A DNA stretch of 64,000 bases from Actinomyces oris (GTDB lineage Bacteria > Actinomycetota > Actinomycetes > Actinomycetales > Actinomycetaceae), in contig NZ_MSKL01000008.1 in the NCBI RefSeq assembly GCF_001937665.1, positions 36,123-100,122 on the forward strand, given 5' to 3'. Each line of letters begins with the position of its first letter. The stretch's first letter is position 1. The position numbers and the translations under genes were made by a program. Positions 15,767-24,547 of this stretch are shown in pieces. Below the pieces are notes generated by a model. It was not told the DNA's origin, made no database searches, and was given only the letters and a program-made list of their open reading frames with translations.

Positions 15767-16215
15767 CGAGACGCGGCTCCGCCCTGGGGGCCGGGGTGGT
15801 AGGTCATCCGGTACTTGCCGATCTGGACCTCATCGCCGGAGCGAAGAGCCACCTGCTCCACTCGCGTGCGGTTGACATACGTTCCATTGAGCGAACCGGA
15901 GTCACGAACCCCGTACCCACCATCGGGCAGAGACGAGAAGACCGCGTGCTTCCTGGAGACGGTGACGTCGTCAAGGAAGATGTCGGCACGCGGGTGGCGT
16001 CCCACGGTCGTCTCCTCAGCATCCAGGAGGAACCGCGCACCAGTGGTCGGGCCGTGGTGGACGAGGAGAAGCGCCGTTCCCGACGGCAGGGCAGCGATCG
16101 CGGCGGCGTCCTGCTGGCTCAGCCCCACCACCGGGGAGTCAACTGAGTTGGCGACGTCGACGACCCCAAAGGTCTGTGTGGAGGAGGGATCCTGCTCGAT
16201 CGGACTGCTCGACAT
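15763..16215 (-). CDS. garA: FHA-domain signalling protein GarA/OdhI type
   Basis: 150 aa. The FHA domain covers about 60-145 with the conserved phosphothreonine-binding residues in TTVGRHPRADI, VSRKHAVF and GSLNGTYVN. The N-terminal tail contains SSTQTFGV (11-18), positioned like the ETTSVF phosphorylation motif of mycobacterial GarA but changed, so Thr13 or Thr15 may be the kinase target. GarA/OdhI inhibits 2-oxoglutarate dehydrogenase and glutamate metabolism when unphosphorylated; that role here is inferred from family and gene order. ATG 16215 is preceded by CAGGAATA. It is the first gene of the cluster; the usual upstream gcvH is absent, and pepN lies there instead. Confidence 0.92.
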   Translation of the reverse strand: MSSSPIEQDPSSTQTFGVVDVANSVDSPVVGLSQQDAAAIAALPSGTALLLVHHGPTTGARFLLDAEETTVGRHPRADIFLDDVTVSRKHAVFSSLPDGGYGVRDSGSLNGTYVNRTRVEQVALRSGDEVQIGKYRMTYHPGPQGGAASR

Positions 16216-16471
16216 TATTCCTGCCCCTCGGTTCGTTGCGGCGCCCGGTGCGCCGCCTCAGGGACCACCATACCGTTCGTTGCACCGCCGTCGAGTCAAC
16301 ACCACGACACGGCTCTCCATGTTTGACGAGCAGCCTACCCGCTGCACGCGCCCGACAAGGCCCTCGAGGTGGCCGGGAGCGCCGAATAAAGGTCTCAAAC
16401 GGATCACGGTCCGTCATTGATGTTGGTCAGGCTAGGACAAAGGTCTCACAGAGGCGGAGATGATCTGGCCC

Positions 16472-19171
16472 TCACAGATCTGCTGAACCAGTACGTCGGG
16501 CGGTCAGAGCACGTCTCAGGTCGTCAACGCTCTTGAGGATGAGCCGGCGCAGTGCCGACGGCGCCTCGGGGTGCTTCGCGAGCCAGTCCTCGACCGCCTG
16601 AGCATCCGCCTCGTCCCCGCTGGCGGGGAAGAGCCCTACGACCAACCGAGTGGCGATCTCCTGACCACGCCCGGCCCACAGTCCTTGAAGCTCGTGAAGG
16701 TAGCGGGAAGTGAATGCCGCGGTCAGATCCCGATGAGCATCGACGGCGAAGCCCGCCACCAGGGCGTCGATGTGGTCGTTGCTCAGCGAGGTGTCGTTCA
16801 GAAGCCGGTCGAAGACCTCGGCCTTGAGGTCCTGGCGGGGTATCGAGCTGGAGGCCCTCAGGTGATGGGTGATGCCACTGGCCGTCGGGTCCGCCTTCTG
16901 CTGCGCCTCGAGCTCGCCGGCACGAACGGCGTCCAGCTGCGCCAGGGCGGTCAGGGCACGCCACCGCATGTCGGCATCCAGCTCCAGGCCGGGCAGAGCG
17001 CCCTCCAGAATCCCGCGGACACGTGCGGACACCTGGACGCTCCTCCCCTCACCGAGCAGCCCCGCCTGCCCGGCGGCATCCAGCCAGGCCCGGGCGCGCA
17101 CGATCTGCGCGTCGGAGCCCGGCGCAGCGGCACGGAGCCTGCCCCACCCTCCGTGCAGGACGACCGGATCCTTCTGTCCCGGGGGCTCCGTCGAGTCATC
17201 GGCCAGGAGGCGTTCCAGGAGTGCGCGACGCGTATGCGGGCCGGCATACCTGCTGGCGACTCGTAGTGCCTGGTTCAGCAGAATGGTCAAGGTGCTCGGC
17301 TCGGTGTCATCGTCGGCGTGCGCCAGGACGGCCTGGACGAACAGTGCTGCATCGATGACCGCGTCACGCACGAGGTTGTGCAGCATCGACCAGGCCAGGG
17401 AACGCGCCATGGGATCGCGCAGGGAGCCGAGGGAGGTGATCAGACAGGACAGCGAGGCATCGTCAGGCCTCACAATGGCATAGGTGAGGTCCTCGTCGTT
17501 GACGACAACGAGATCGGGAGCGGGCAGGCCCACGGCCTCGGCGACGTCGAGGCTCCCGGTCTCCAGGGAGACCGGGAGCCTGTGGGTGCGCACCAGCGCA
17601 CCGTCCCCGTCGAAGGAGTACAGGCCGACGACGAGCGTGTGCGGACGCAGCACGGACTGTCCGGTCACCGGGTCGGTTCCTTCTTGCCTCAGGGTCAAGG
17701 AGGCGATCCGCCCCTCGTGAACGACCAGCTCGTCGGTGATGACCGAGGGGCCTGCGGTGTGGAGCCAGGCGCGGGCCCAGTCGTGCATATCGTGGCCTGA
17801 GATCTGGGAAAGCACGTGCAGGAAGTCGTCCAGGGAGGCGTTGCCGTAGGCTCTGCACTCGAAGAGGAGCCCCGAGGCATTGAGGAAGGCTTCCTGGCCG
17901 ACGTGGGCGACGAGCTGCTTGAGGACGGCGGCGCCCTTGGCGTAGGTGATGCCGTCGAAGGCCTGCCGGGCGGCTTCGACGTCGTCGACCTGCGCGACGA
18001 TGGGGTGGGTGGTGGCCGGCCGGGAGTCCTCCAGGTAGGCCCATGCCTTACGGGTGGAGGCGAAGCTCACCCAGGCCTCGGTGTAGCCGGCCGCCTCGGC
18101 CTCGGCCCAGGTGCCCTGGTGATCGGCGAAGGACTCCTTGAGCCAGGTGTCCTCCCACCACGTGGGGGTCACGAGATCGCCGAACCACATGTGACACATC
18201 TCGTGGAGGATCGTGTTGGCGCGTCCGGCCCTCTGGGAGCGGGTGACCGGCCCCCGGAAGAGGTAGAGGTCCTCGTTGAAGGTGACGCAGCCCGGGTTCT
18301 CCATGGCTCCGAGGTTGTACTCCGGGACGAGCACGCTGTCGTACGAGTCCCAGGGGAAGCCGTAGTCGTAGGCGCGGTCGTAGAGGTCCAGACCGGCGCG
18401 GGTCAGGTCGAGGAGCTCGGTGGCGTCGAGGTGCTCGGCCAGGCTCTCTCGGCAGGACCAGGACAAGGGGATCGTCAGACCCGGACGGCTCGGAGACGCC
18501 CATTGCCCGGTCACTCGGTGCCAGGGGCCTGCGGCCAGTGCGGTGAGGTAGCTGGGCAGGGGCCTGGAGGCGGCGAAGGATGTCACCTCACAGGCGGAGT
18601 CGGTGCCTGTCGGGGTCTGGGGGCTCGATCCTCCTGCTTCCGGACGAGTATTGGACATGATCGTCCAGCCGTGCGGGTGGGTGACCTCCAGCGAGAAGCG
18701 GGTCTTGATGTCCGGCTGCTCCATGACCGGCCAGGCCCTGCGCGCGTCGGAGGGCTCGAAGTGGGTGTAGAGGTAGGTGGCGCCGTCGACGGGATCGTGG
18801 AAGCGGTGCAGCCCCTGACCCGAGTTGGAGTAGAGGCCGCGCGCCGTGATCTCCACCGTGTGCTCACCCGGGTCGAGGACGGGCAGGTCGATGCGGGCCC
18901 CGTCCCAGGCCACCGGGATCGGTTGCCCATCGACGCTGAGCGAGTCGACCGCCTGCCCCACGAAGTCCACCCAGAGGCCTTCGGCGCGTTGCCTGATGTC
19001 CAGCCGCATCAGGCAACGCACGCTGAAGGCGGCCTCGTGACGTGCGGTGGCCTCGGAGACGTCGACGGCCACGTGACTGGAGGGCACCTGGCACACCGAC
19101 GATCGCCAGGAGGCCTCCTCGTGACGCAGGTTCGTGGGGCTGTCTGAGCGGGCGGGCGCAGTGGTCGTCAT
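16472..19171 (-). CDS. pepN: Aminopeptidase N (M1 family)
   Basis: 899 aa zinc metallo-aminopeptidase. The exopeptidase motif appears as LGAMENPG (about 289-296) and the zinc site as HEMCHMWFGDLVTP with the distal Glu in LKESFAD (about 325-357). A long helical C-terminal ERAP1-like domain completes the standard length of about 850-900. It removes N-terminal residues from cytosolic peptides. Start at ATG 19171: no ribosome site, but TAGATT seven bases upstream. The frame stays open to 19654, but that extra 160 residues is low-complexity and unlike the family. Confidence 0.95.
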   Translation of the reverse strand: MTTTAPARSDSPTNLRHEEASWRSSVCQVPSSHVAVDVSEATARHEAAFSVRCLMRLDIRQRAEGLWVDFVGQAVDSLSVDGQPIPVAWDGARIDLPVLDPGEHTVEITARGLYSNSGQGLHRFHDPVDGATYLYTHFEPSDARRAWPVMEQPDIKTRFSLEVTHPHGWTIMSNTRPEAGGSSPQTPTGTDSACEVTSFAASRPLPSYLTALAAGPWHRVTGQWASPSRPGLTIPLSWSCRESLAEHLDATELLDLTRAGLDLYDRAYDYGFPWDSYDSVLVPEYNLGAMENPGCVTFNEDLYLFRGPVTRSQRAGRANTILHEMCHMWFGDLVTPTWWEDTWLKESFADHQGTWAEAEAAGYTEAWVSFASTRKAWAYLEDSRPATTHPIVAQVDDVEAARQAFDGITYAKGAAVLKQLVAHVGQEAFLNASGLLFECRAYGNASLDDFLHVLSQISGHDMHDWARAWLHTAGPSVITDELVVHEGRIASLTLRQEGTDPVTGQSVLRPHTLVVGLYSFDGDGALVRTHRLPVSLETGSLDVAEAVGLPAPDLVVVNDEDLTYAIVRPDDASLSCLITSLGSLRDPMARSLAWSMLHNLVRDAVIDAALFVQAVLAHADDDTEPSTLTILLNQALRVASRYAGPHTRRALLERLLADDSTEPPGQKDPVVLHGGWGRLRAAAPGSDAQIVRARAWLDAAGQAGLLGEGRSVQVSARVRGILEGALPGLELDADMRWRALTALAQLDAVRAGELEAQQKADPTASGITHHLRASSSIPRQDLKAEVFDRLLNDTSLSNDHIDALVAGFAVDAHRDLTAAFTSRYLHELQGLWAGRGQEIATRLVVGLFPASGDEADAQAVEDWLAKHPEAPSALRRLILKSVDDLRRALTARRTGSADL

Positions 19172-19178
19172 GCGCCAG

Positions 19179-19184
19179 AATCTA
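19179..19184 (-). promoter_or_regulatory. Putative -10 of leaderless pepN
   Basis: TAGATT ends seven bases before ATG 19171; no Shine-Dalgarno is present. Confidence 0.38.
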
Positions 19185-19229
19185 GCGTCATATGATCGCG
19201 GTCGATGCCTGCACAAGACCTCGTCGGTC

Positions 19230-20705
19230 TCAGTCCCACTTCTCCTCGGTACGCTCAGGCGTGGCCCACAGGGTGTGGTAGACGCCCTCGACGTCGTCGG
19301 TGCGGTGGTAGGTGTGCGAGCCGAAGAAGTCACGCTGTCCCTGGATGAGGGCGGCCGGCAGGCGCCGTGAGCGCAGCTGGTCGACGTAGGCCAGGGAGGA
19401 GGCGAAGGCCGGGGCGGGGACACCGGTGGTGGCGGAGGTGGCCACGACCTGGCGCCAGGCGGGCAGCACGCTCGCCAGGGAGGAGGCGAAGACCGGCGCC
19501 GTGAGCAGACTGGCCAGAGCCGGGTTCTCGTCGTAGGCGCGGGTGATGTCATCCAGGAAGCGGGCACGGATGATGCATCCGCCTCGCCAGATGCGGGCCA
19601 TGGCGCCCAGGTCGATGTTCCAGTCGAACTGCTTGGAGGCGGTGGCGATCTCATCGAAGCCCTGGGCGTAGGCGGCGATCTTGGAGCCGTAGAGGGCCTG
19701 CTTGACGGCGTCGACGAAGGCGCGTCGCTCCTCGGGATCGGTCAGGGTCGCCTGCGTGGTCCCCGGAGCGATGTCGGAGGCCTGGACAGCGGCCCGCGCC
19801 TCAGCGGAGGAGGAGACCGCGCGCGCGAAGGTGGCCTCGGCGATGGCGGGCACCGCCACGCCCAGCTCGAGGGCCGTCTGGGTGGTCCACACACCGGTGC
19901 CCTTCTGGCCGGCCGCGTCGACGACGACGTCGACGAAGGCCTCACCGGTGGCCGCATCGGTGTGGGACAGGACCTCGGTGGTGATGTCGATGAGGTAGGA
20001 GTCGAGCTCGGAATCCTTCCAGGAGCGGAAGACCTCGGCGATCTCCTCCACGGTGAACCCGCCGACGTGGCGCAGCAGGTCGTAGGCCTCGGCGATGAGC
20101 TGCATGTCGGCGTACTCGATGCCGTTGTGGACCATCTTGACGAAGTGGCCGGCGCCGTCGGGGCCGACGTGGGTGCAGCATGGCGTACCGTCGACGTGGG
20201 CCGAGATGGACTCCAGCATCGGCCCCAGGCGGTCGTAGGACTCAGCAGTACCGCCGGGCATGATCGACGGACCGTTCAACGCCCCCTCCTCGCCGCCGGA
20301 GACACCCATGCCCACGAAGTGCAGGCCGCGCTCACGCAGAGAGACCTCACGGCGCCGGGTGTCGGTGTAGAGCGTGTTGCCGGCGTCGACGATGATGTCA
20401 CCGGGCTCCATGAGGGCGGCGAGCTCCTCGATGACCGCCTCGGTGGCCGCTCCGGCCTGGACCATGATGATGGCCACGCGGGGGGTACGCAGCGACGCCA
20501 CGAAGTCCTTCAGGTCGGCCGCGGGCACGAAGTCGCCCTCGGAGCCGTAGCGTTCGATGAGCCTCTCGGTGCGTGCCAGCGTGCGGTTGAAGACGGCGAC
20601 CGCGTGACCATGACGAGCCAGGTTGCGGGCCAGGTTCGCCCCCATCACCCCCAGTCCGAAGACACCGAGGTCGGCTGTGGCCGGTGCGGGGATGAAGCTG
20701 CTCAT
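19230..20705 (-). CDS. gnd: 6-phosphogluconate dehydrogenase (decarboxylating)
   Basis: 491 aa. It oxidises 6-phosphogluconate to ribulose 5-phosphate and CO2. The Rossmann motif GLGVMGANLARNLARHG is at about 16-32; the substrate motifs GVSGGEEGA and HNGIEYADMQ follow near 137 and 193. The length is standard. ATG 20705 has AAAGGA in good position; a longer frame to 20939 is not needed. The gene is divergent from zwf-opcA-pgl, putting the three oxidative pentose phosphate enzymes in one locus on opposite strands. Gnd may use NADP or NAD; sequence alone does not decide here. Confidence 0.96.
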   Translation of the reverse strand: MSSFIPAPATADLGVFGLGVMGANLARNLARHGHAVAVFNRTLARTERLIERYGSEGDFVPAADLKDFVASLRTPRVAIIMVQAGAATEAVIEELAALMEPGDIIVDAGNTLYTDTRRREVSLRERGLHFVGMGVSGGEEGALNGPSIMPGGTAESYDRLGPMLESISAHVDGTPCCTHVGPDGAGHFVKMVHNGIEYADMQLIAEAYDLLRHVGGFTVEEIAEVFRSWKDSELDSYLIDITTEVLSHTDAATGEAFVDVVVDAAGQKGTGVWTTQTALELGVAVPAIAEATFARAVSSSAEARAAVQASDIAPGTTQATLTDPEERRAFVDAVKQALYGSKIAAYAQGFDEIATASKQFDWNIDLGAMARIWRGGCIIRARFLDDITRAYDENPALASLLTAPVFASSLASVLPAWRQVVATSATTGVPAPAFASSLAYVDQLRSRRLPAALIQGQRDFFGSHTYHRTDDVEGVYHTLWATPERTEEKWD

Positions 20706-21129
20706 GGAAGTCCTTTCCTGTGCCGCAGCCCCTGTGACGGCGCTGCGGTTCCAAGCCTTGGTGGCGGACGATATTGGTTGCGCTCCGGGAGACGACAAGG
20801 GGGTGTCGACAGTCCGGTTCACGACACCGACGAGTACCCACCGGTACCTGTCAACCTCGATGACCCTACCGCGTCCAGTCCTCATGCACGAGGAGCGTCC
20901 GTGGTTCAGACGTGCCCCGAATGACGTGTAACGGCTCACGGCAGGCCTGTCCCTGCCGGGTCAGCCACTTGCGAGGGCGCTAGAGTGACGAGTGCGGCCA
21001 GCACGGTTCCTCGAGCCGGTACGGCGGCCCTGACCAGACACCTCACCGTCTCTGTCAGATCGCCGCAGTGCGCCGACGGCCCGCTGGTGACGTCTGGTCC
21101 GCCGTTCGTCGAATCTCAGAAAGGCTGAC
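20706..21129. other. Divergent promoter region gnd / zwf
   Basis: About 424 bases without a supportable gene. It should contain both promoters. A TTGACA is readable on the minus strand near 20847-20852 but without a convincing -10. On the plus strand TAGAGT near 20980 could be a -10 for zwf. Nothing else stands out. Confidence 0.4.
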
Positions 21130-22713
21130 GTGTCCAGCTCCGACTCTGCGACTCCGTTTCCGTCGTCGAGGCCCACGCGGGCGGCCAACCCGCTTCTCGA
21201 CGCCCGCGACCTTCGCCTTCCGCGTATCGCTGACCCCTGCGTTCTGGTGATGTTCGGCATCACCGGTGACTTGGCCCGCCACAAGCTCCTGCCCGCCATC
21301 TACGACCTGGCCAACCGCGGCCTGCTCTCCCCCAGCTTCTCGCTGGTGGGTGTCGGACGACGCCCCTGGTCCGACGACGACCTGCGCGGCTACGTGGAGG
21401 AATCGGCTCGGGCGGGTGCCCGCACCCCGTGGCGTCCCGCCATCTGGGAGCAGCTGGCAGCGGGCATGCGCTTCGTGGAGTTCAGCTCCTTCGAGGACGA
21501 CGACGCCTACGACCAGCTCACTCGGGTGGTGGATGACCTTGACGCCACCCGGGGCACGCGCGGCAACCGCGCCTTCTATCTGTCGATCCCCCCGGGATGG
21601 TTCCCAGCGGTGACCGAGCGCATCGCCCGCTCCGGGCTCGTAGAGGAGTCCGCCGACTCCTGGCGCCGCGTCGTCATCGAGAAGCCCTTCGGGCACAACC
21701 GCTCCAGCGCCCGAGAGCTCGACGCCCTCGTGGGACGCATCGTGCGTCCCGACGACGTCTTCCGGGTCGACCACTACCTGGGCAAGGAGACGGTGCAGAA
21801 CATCCTGGCGTTGAGATTCGCCAATACGATGTTCGAGCCGCTGTGGAACCAGCGCTACGTCGACCACGTCCAGATCACCATGGCCGAGGACATCGGTATC
21901 GGCACCAGGGCCGGCTACTACGACACCATCGGCTCTGCTCGCGACGTCATCCAGAACCACCTGCTCCAGCTCCTGGCACTGACGGCCATGGAGGAGCCCA
22001 CCAGTATGGAGGCGGCCGCGGTGCGCCTGGAGAAGGAGAAGGTGCTCAACTGCGTGCGCCTGGAGCGCGACGGAGTCCTGGACCTGGACCTCACCACTGC
22101 CCGGGGCCGTTACGACGCCGGCTTCCAGGGAGGGCTGCCGGTGCGGGGCTACCTGGAGGAGGACGGAGTCGCCGCCGACTCACGCACCGAGACCTTCGCC
22201 GCCCTGCGTCTGGAGATCGCCAACCGCCGCTGGGCCGGCGTGCCGTTCTACCTGCGCGCCGGTAAGCGCCTGGCCCGCCGGGTCACTGAGGTCGCCGTCG
22301 TTTTCAAGCAGCCGCCGTTCCTGCCGTTCGAGTCGGCTGCCACCACGGCCGTGGGGGCCAATACGATCGTGCTGCGCATCCAGCCTGATGAGGGCATTAC
22401 GCTACGGCTGGCGTCCAAGGTTCCCGGAACCCAGATGGAGCTGCGCGACGTCTCCATGGACTTCGGCTACGGAGCCACCTTCAACGAGGAGTCGCCGGAG
22501 GCCTACGAGCGTCTCATCCTCGATGCGCTCCTGGGCGACGCCCCACTGTTCCCCCACCAGCGCGAGGTCGACCTGTCCTGGCGCATCCTGGATCCCGTCA
22601 TCGAGCACTGGAGCGCTGGTGGGAGCCCTGAGGGCTATCGCCCCGGCTCCTGGGGACCGGCCAGTGCCCATGATCTCCTTGCCCGCGACGGCCGCACCTG
22701 GAGGCGCTCATGA
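21130..22713 (+). CDS. zwf: Glucose-6-phosphate 1-dehydrogenase
   Basis: 527 aa. It catalyses glucose 6-phosphate to 6-phosphogluconolactone with NADP reduction, the entry step of the oxidative pentose phosphate pathway. The coenzyme loop is VMFGITGDLARHKLLPAI (about 39-56), the EKPFGHN Lys is near 186-192, and the active-site motif RVDHYLGKE is near 210-219. The GTG start at 21130 is supported by AAAGG five bases upstream. The stop overlaps opcA (ATGA). The long N-terminal tail (about 35 residues) is usual for actinobacterial Zwf. Confidence 0.97.
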   Translation: MSSSDSATPFPSSRPTRAANPLLDARDLRLPRIADPCVLVMFGITGDLARHKLLPAIYDLANRGLLSPSFSLVGVGRRPWSDDDLRGYVEESARAGARTPWRPAIWEQLAAGMRFVEFSSFEDDDAYDQLTRVVDDLDATRGTRGNRAFYLSIPPGWFPAVTERIARSGLVEESADSWRRVVIEKPFGHNRSSARELDALVGRIVRPDDVFRVDHYLGKETVQNILALRFANTMFEPLWNQRYVDHVQITMAEDIGIGTRAGYYDTIGSARDVIQNHLLQLLALTAMEEPTSMEAAAVRLEKEKVLNCVRLERDGVLDLDLTTARGRYDAGFQGGLPVRGYLEEDGVAADSRTETFAALRLEIANRRWAGVPFYLRAGKRLARRVTEVAVVFKQPPFLPFESAATTAVGANTIVLRIQPDEGITLRLASKVPGTQMELRDVSMDFGYGATFNEESPEAYERLILDALLGDAPLFPHQREVDLSWRILDPVIEHWSAGGSPEGYRPGSWGPASAHDLLARDGRTWRRS

Positions 22714-23678
22714 TCACCACACTGACCGCGACGACCACCTCCCGGATCGTCTCCCGACTGGTGGAGCACGAGGGGACCTCGGGCTCCTCCCGGGTGCTGA
22801 CGCTCGTGATCTCCACGGACGAGAAGGGTCTGGAGGATGCGCTGTGCGCCGCGCACGGCGCCAGCCGGGACCATCCCAGCCGAATCATCGCCGTCGTCAA
22901 GCCACCTGAGGAGGACACTGGTCGAGTGACTCCACGCAGCCGCGACGGTCATGTCTCGGCCCAGGCAGGAGGACACCTGGACGCCGAGATCCGTGTCGGT
23001 CACGACGCCGGCGCCGGCGAGACACTGGTCCTGCGGCCTTGGGACGAGGCCGCTCTGCACACCGACACACTGGTGGTCCCCTTCCTCCTGCCGGACGCCC
23101 CAGTGGTCGTGTGGTGGCCGACGACTGTCCCCGAGGTCCCCTCGCAGGACCCCTTGGGCCGCCTGGGCTCCACGCGCATCACCAACACTCCCGCGCAGGA
23201 CTTCCCGGCCAGGGCGTTGCGGGAGCTGGCACCGGTGAGCGTGCGAGGTGACATCGACCTGGCCTGGACCAGGATCACTCTGTGGCGCGCCATGGTGGCC
23301 TCCACCCTGGACCCGCTACTGCGCGCAGGCAGCCTGCGGGAGGTAGTGGTGGCCGGAGAGCCGAGAAACTCCTCGCTCTCACTCATGATCGCCTGGCTGC
23401 GGCTGCGGCTGGACGTGCCGGTCATGCGAGTCGATGAGGAGGACTTCAAGGGCATCTCCTCCATCACCGCCAGAACCGACGACGGTGAGATCATCATCGC
23501 TCGCCATGATCTGGAGCGGGTCACGATCACGCGCCCCGGATCCCCCGAGCCCCAGGTGGTGACGATGGCGCGACGAGAACCGATCAGCACTCTCAATGAG
23601 GAACTGCGCCGGCTCACCCCCGATCTCGTCTACCAGGAGGTCTTGGCCACACTGCTCGAGGAGCCCGTGAATGGCTGA
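22710..23678 (+). CDS. opcA: Glucose-6-phosphate dehydrogenase assembly protein OpcA
   Basis: 322 aa cytoplasmic protein of the OpcA family, an allosteric activator and assembly factor of Zwf in cyanobacteria and actinobacteria. Recognisable blocks are VVPFLLPDAPVVVWWP (about 119-134), RITNTPAQDF (near 155-165) and DIDLAWTRITLWRAM (near 182-196). It overlaps zwf by four bases and pgl by eight, so all three are one operon and probably coupled in translation. It has no catalytic motif of its own, as expected for the family. Confidence 0.95.
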   Translation: MITTLTATTTSRIVSRLVEHEGTSGSSRVLTLVISTDEKGLEDALCAAHGASRDHPSRIIAVVKPPEEDTGRVTPRSRDGHVSAQAGGHLDAEIRVGHDAGAGETLVLRPWDEAALHTDTLVVPFLLPDAPVVVWWPTTVPEVPSQDPLGRLGSTRITNTPAQDFPARALRELAPVSVRGDIDLAWTRITLWRAMVASTLDPLLRAGSLREVVVAGEPRNSSLSLMIAWLRLRLDVPVMRVDEEDFKGISSITARTDDGEIIIARHDLERVTITRPGSPEPQVVTMARREPISTLNEELRRLTPDLVYQEVLATLLEEPVNG

Positions 23679-24465
23679 CAACCGCACACCCGACGCCCAG
23701 GTCATCGCTGAGATCCAGTCGGCCGCGGCTGCGGCTGCGACACCAGCTGTCGTCGTGGTTCCAACACTGGGTGACGCCGCTCGAAGGGCCTGCGAGGACA
23801 CCATGCGGATCCTGGCCAGGGCGGTGGCGGCCCGGGGAGTCGCCCATCTGGTACTGACAGGCGGTTCCGGCGGGATGGCACTGGCTGAGGCCCTCGCGCC
23901 GCTCATCGTCGCCCAGCCCGAACCGGTGCGTCGCGCCATCCACCTGTGGTTCGGTGACGAGCGCTTCGTACCCGTGGGCGCCCCGGAGCGTAACGATCTG
24001 CTGGCTGCGCCGCTCATTGCCGCAGGCATGCGAGAGTCTCAGACTCACCGGCTGGCCGCTCCGAACGAGGTCGGCGGCCTGGATGAGGCGACGGCTCGCA
24101 TGGTCCATGAGCTCGAGTCGGCGGGACTGCCTCACGGCGGATTCGATGTCGTCCACGTGGGGCTGGGACCTGACGCCCACGTCTGCTCGCTGTTTCCCGG
24201 GCACCCGGCCGCACTTGCAGTAGGAGTCCCTGCTGTGGCAGTGCGTAACTCGCCCAAGCCGCCTCCCGAGCGTTACTCCCTGACCTTCGAGGCGCTGCAG
24301 CGCGCAGGCCGAGTCATGGTCGTGGCCGGCGGTGAGGGCAAGGCCGAGGCGGTACGCCTGGGGCTGGGTACCCCCGATGTACTCAAGGCGCCAGCCTCGT
24401 GCTGCCGGGGAGAGCAGACCACCTGGTACCTGGATGAGTCGGCCAACGCCCTGATGGCTGCTTGA
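23671..24465 (+). CDS. pgl: 6-phosphogluconolactonase
   Basis: 264 aa, Pgl/DevB type. It hydrolyses 6-phosphogluconolactone from Zwf to 6-phosphogluconate, the substrate of Gnd encoded on the opposite strand. The sugar-phosphate loop LTGGSGGMAL is at about 65-74, and the family motif WFGDERFVP at about 92-100; GLGPDAHVCSLFPGH near 167-181 carries the catalytic His. The ATG start lies within the end of opcA (eight-base overlap). It closes the operon; no terminator hairpin was recognised after it. Confidence 0.95.
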   Translation: MADNRTPDAQVIAEIQSAAAAAATPAVVVVPTLGDAARRACEDTMRILARAVAARGVAHLVLTGGSGGMALAEALAPLIVAQPEPVRRAIHLWFGDERFVPVGAPERNDLLAAPLIAAGMRESQTHRLAAPNEVGGLDEATARMVHELESAGLPHGGFDVVHVGLGPDAHVCSLFPGHPAALAVGVPAVAVRNSPKPPPERYSLTFEALQRAGRVMVVAGGEGKAEAVRLGLGTPDVLKAPASCCRGEQTTWYLDESANALMAA

Positions 24466-24535
24466 GTCCGATTCGGTCGAGCTGCTGACGCTTCCCGGGC
24501 AGACGACACCTGGAATTCCCGTCGGTGGGTGAGGC

Positions 24536-24541
24536 TACCGT
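24536..24541 (+). promoter_or_regulatory. Putative -10 of leaderless HNH-protein gene
   Basis: TACCGT ends six bases before ATG 24548; the intervening AGCCCC is not a Shine-Dalgarno. Confidence 0.3.
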
Positions 24542-24547
24542 AGCCCC

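Noticed and set aside
16275..16310. TTGACT upstream of garA as a -35 element
   Set aside because: The nearest -10-like hexamer TATGGT is 21 bases away, outside the normal spacing.
16388..16448. Direct repeat AAAGGTCTCA at 16388 and 16439
   Set aside because: Only two short copies in a pepN-garA gap; not enough to call an element or operator.
19172..19654. N-terminal extension of PepN by 160 codons
   Set aside because: The extension is a Pro/Ser/Arg-rich shadow opposite gnd sequence; the family starts at ATG 19171.
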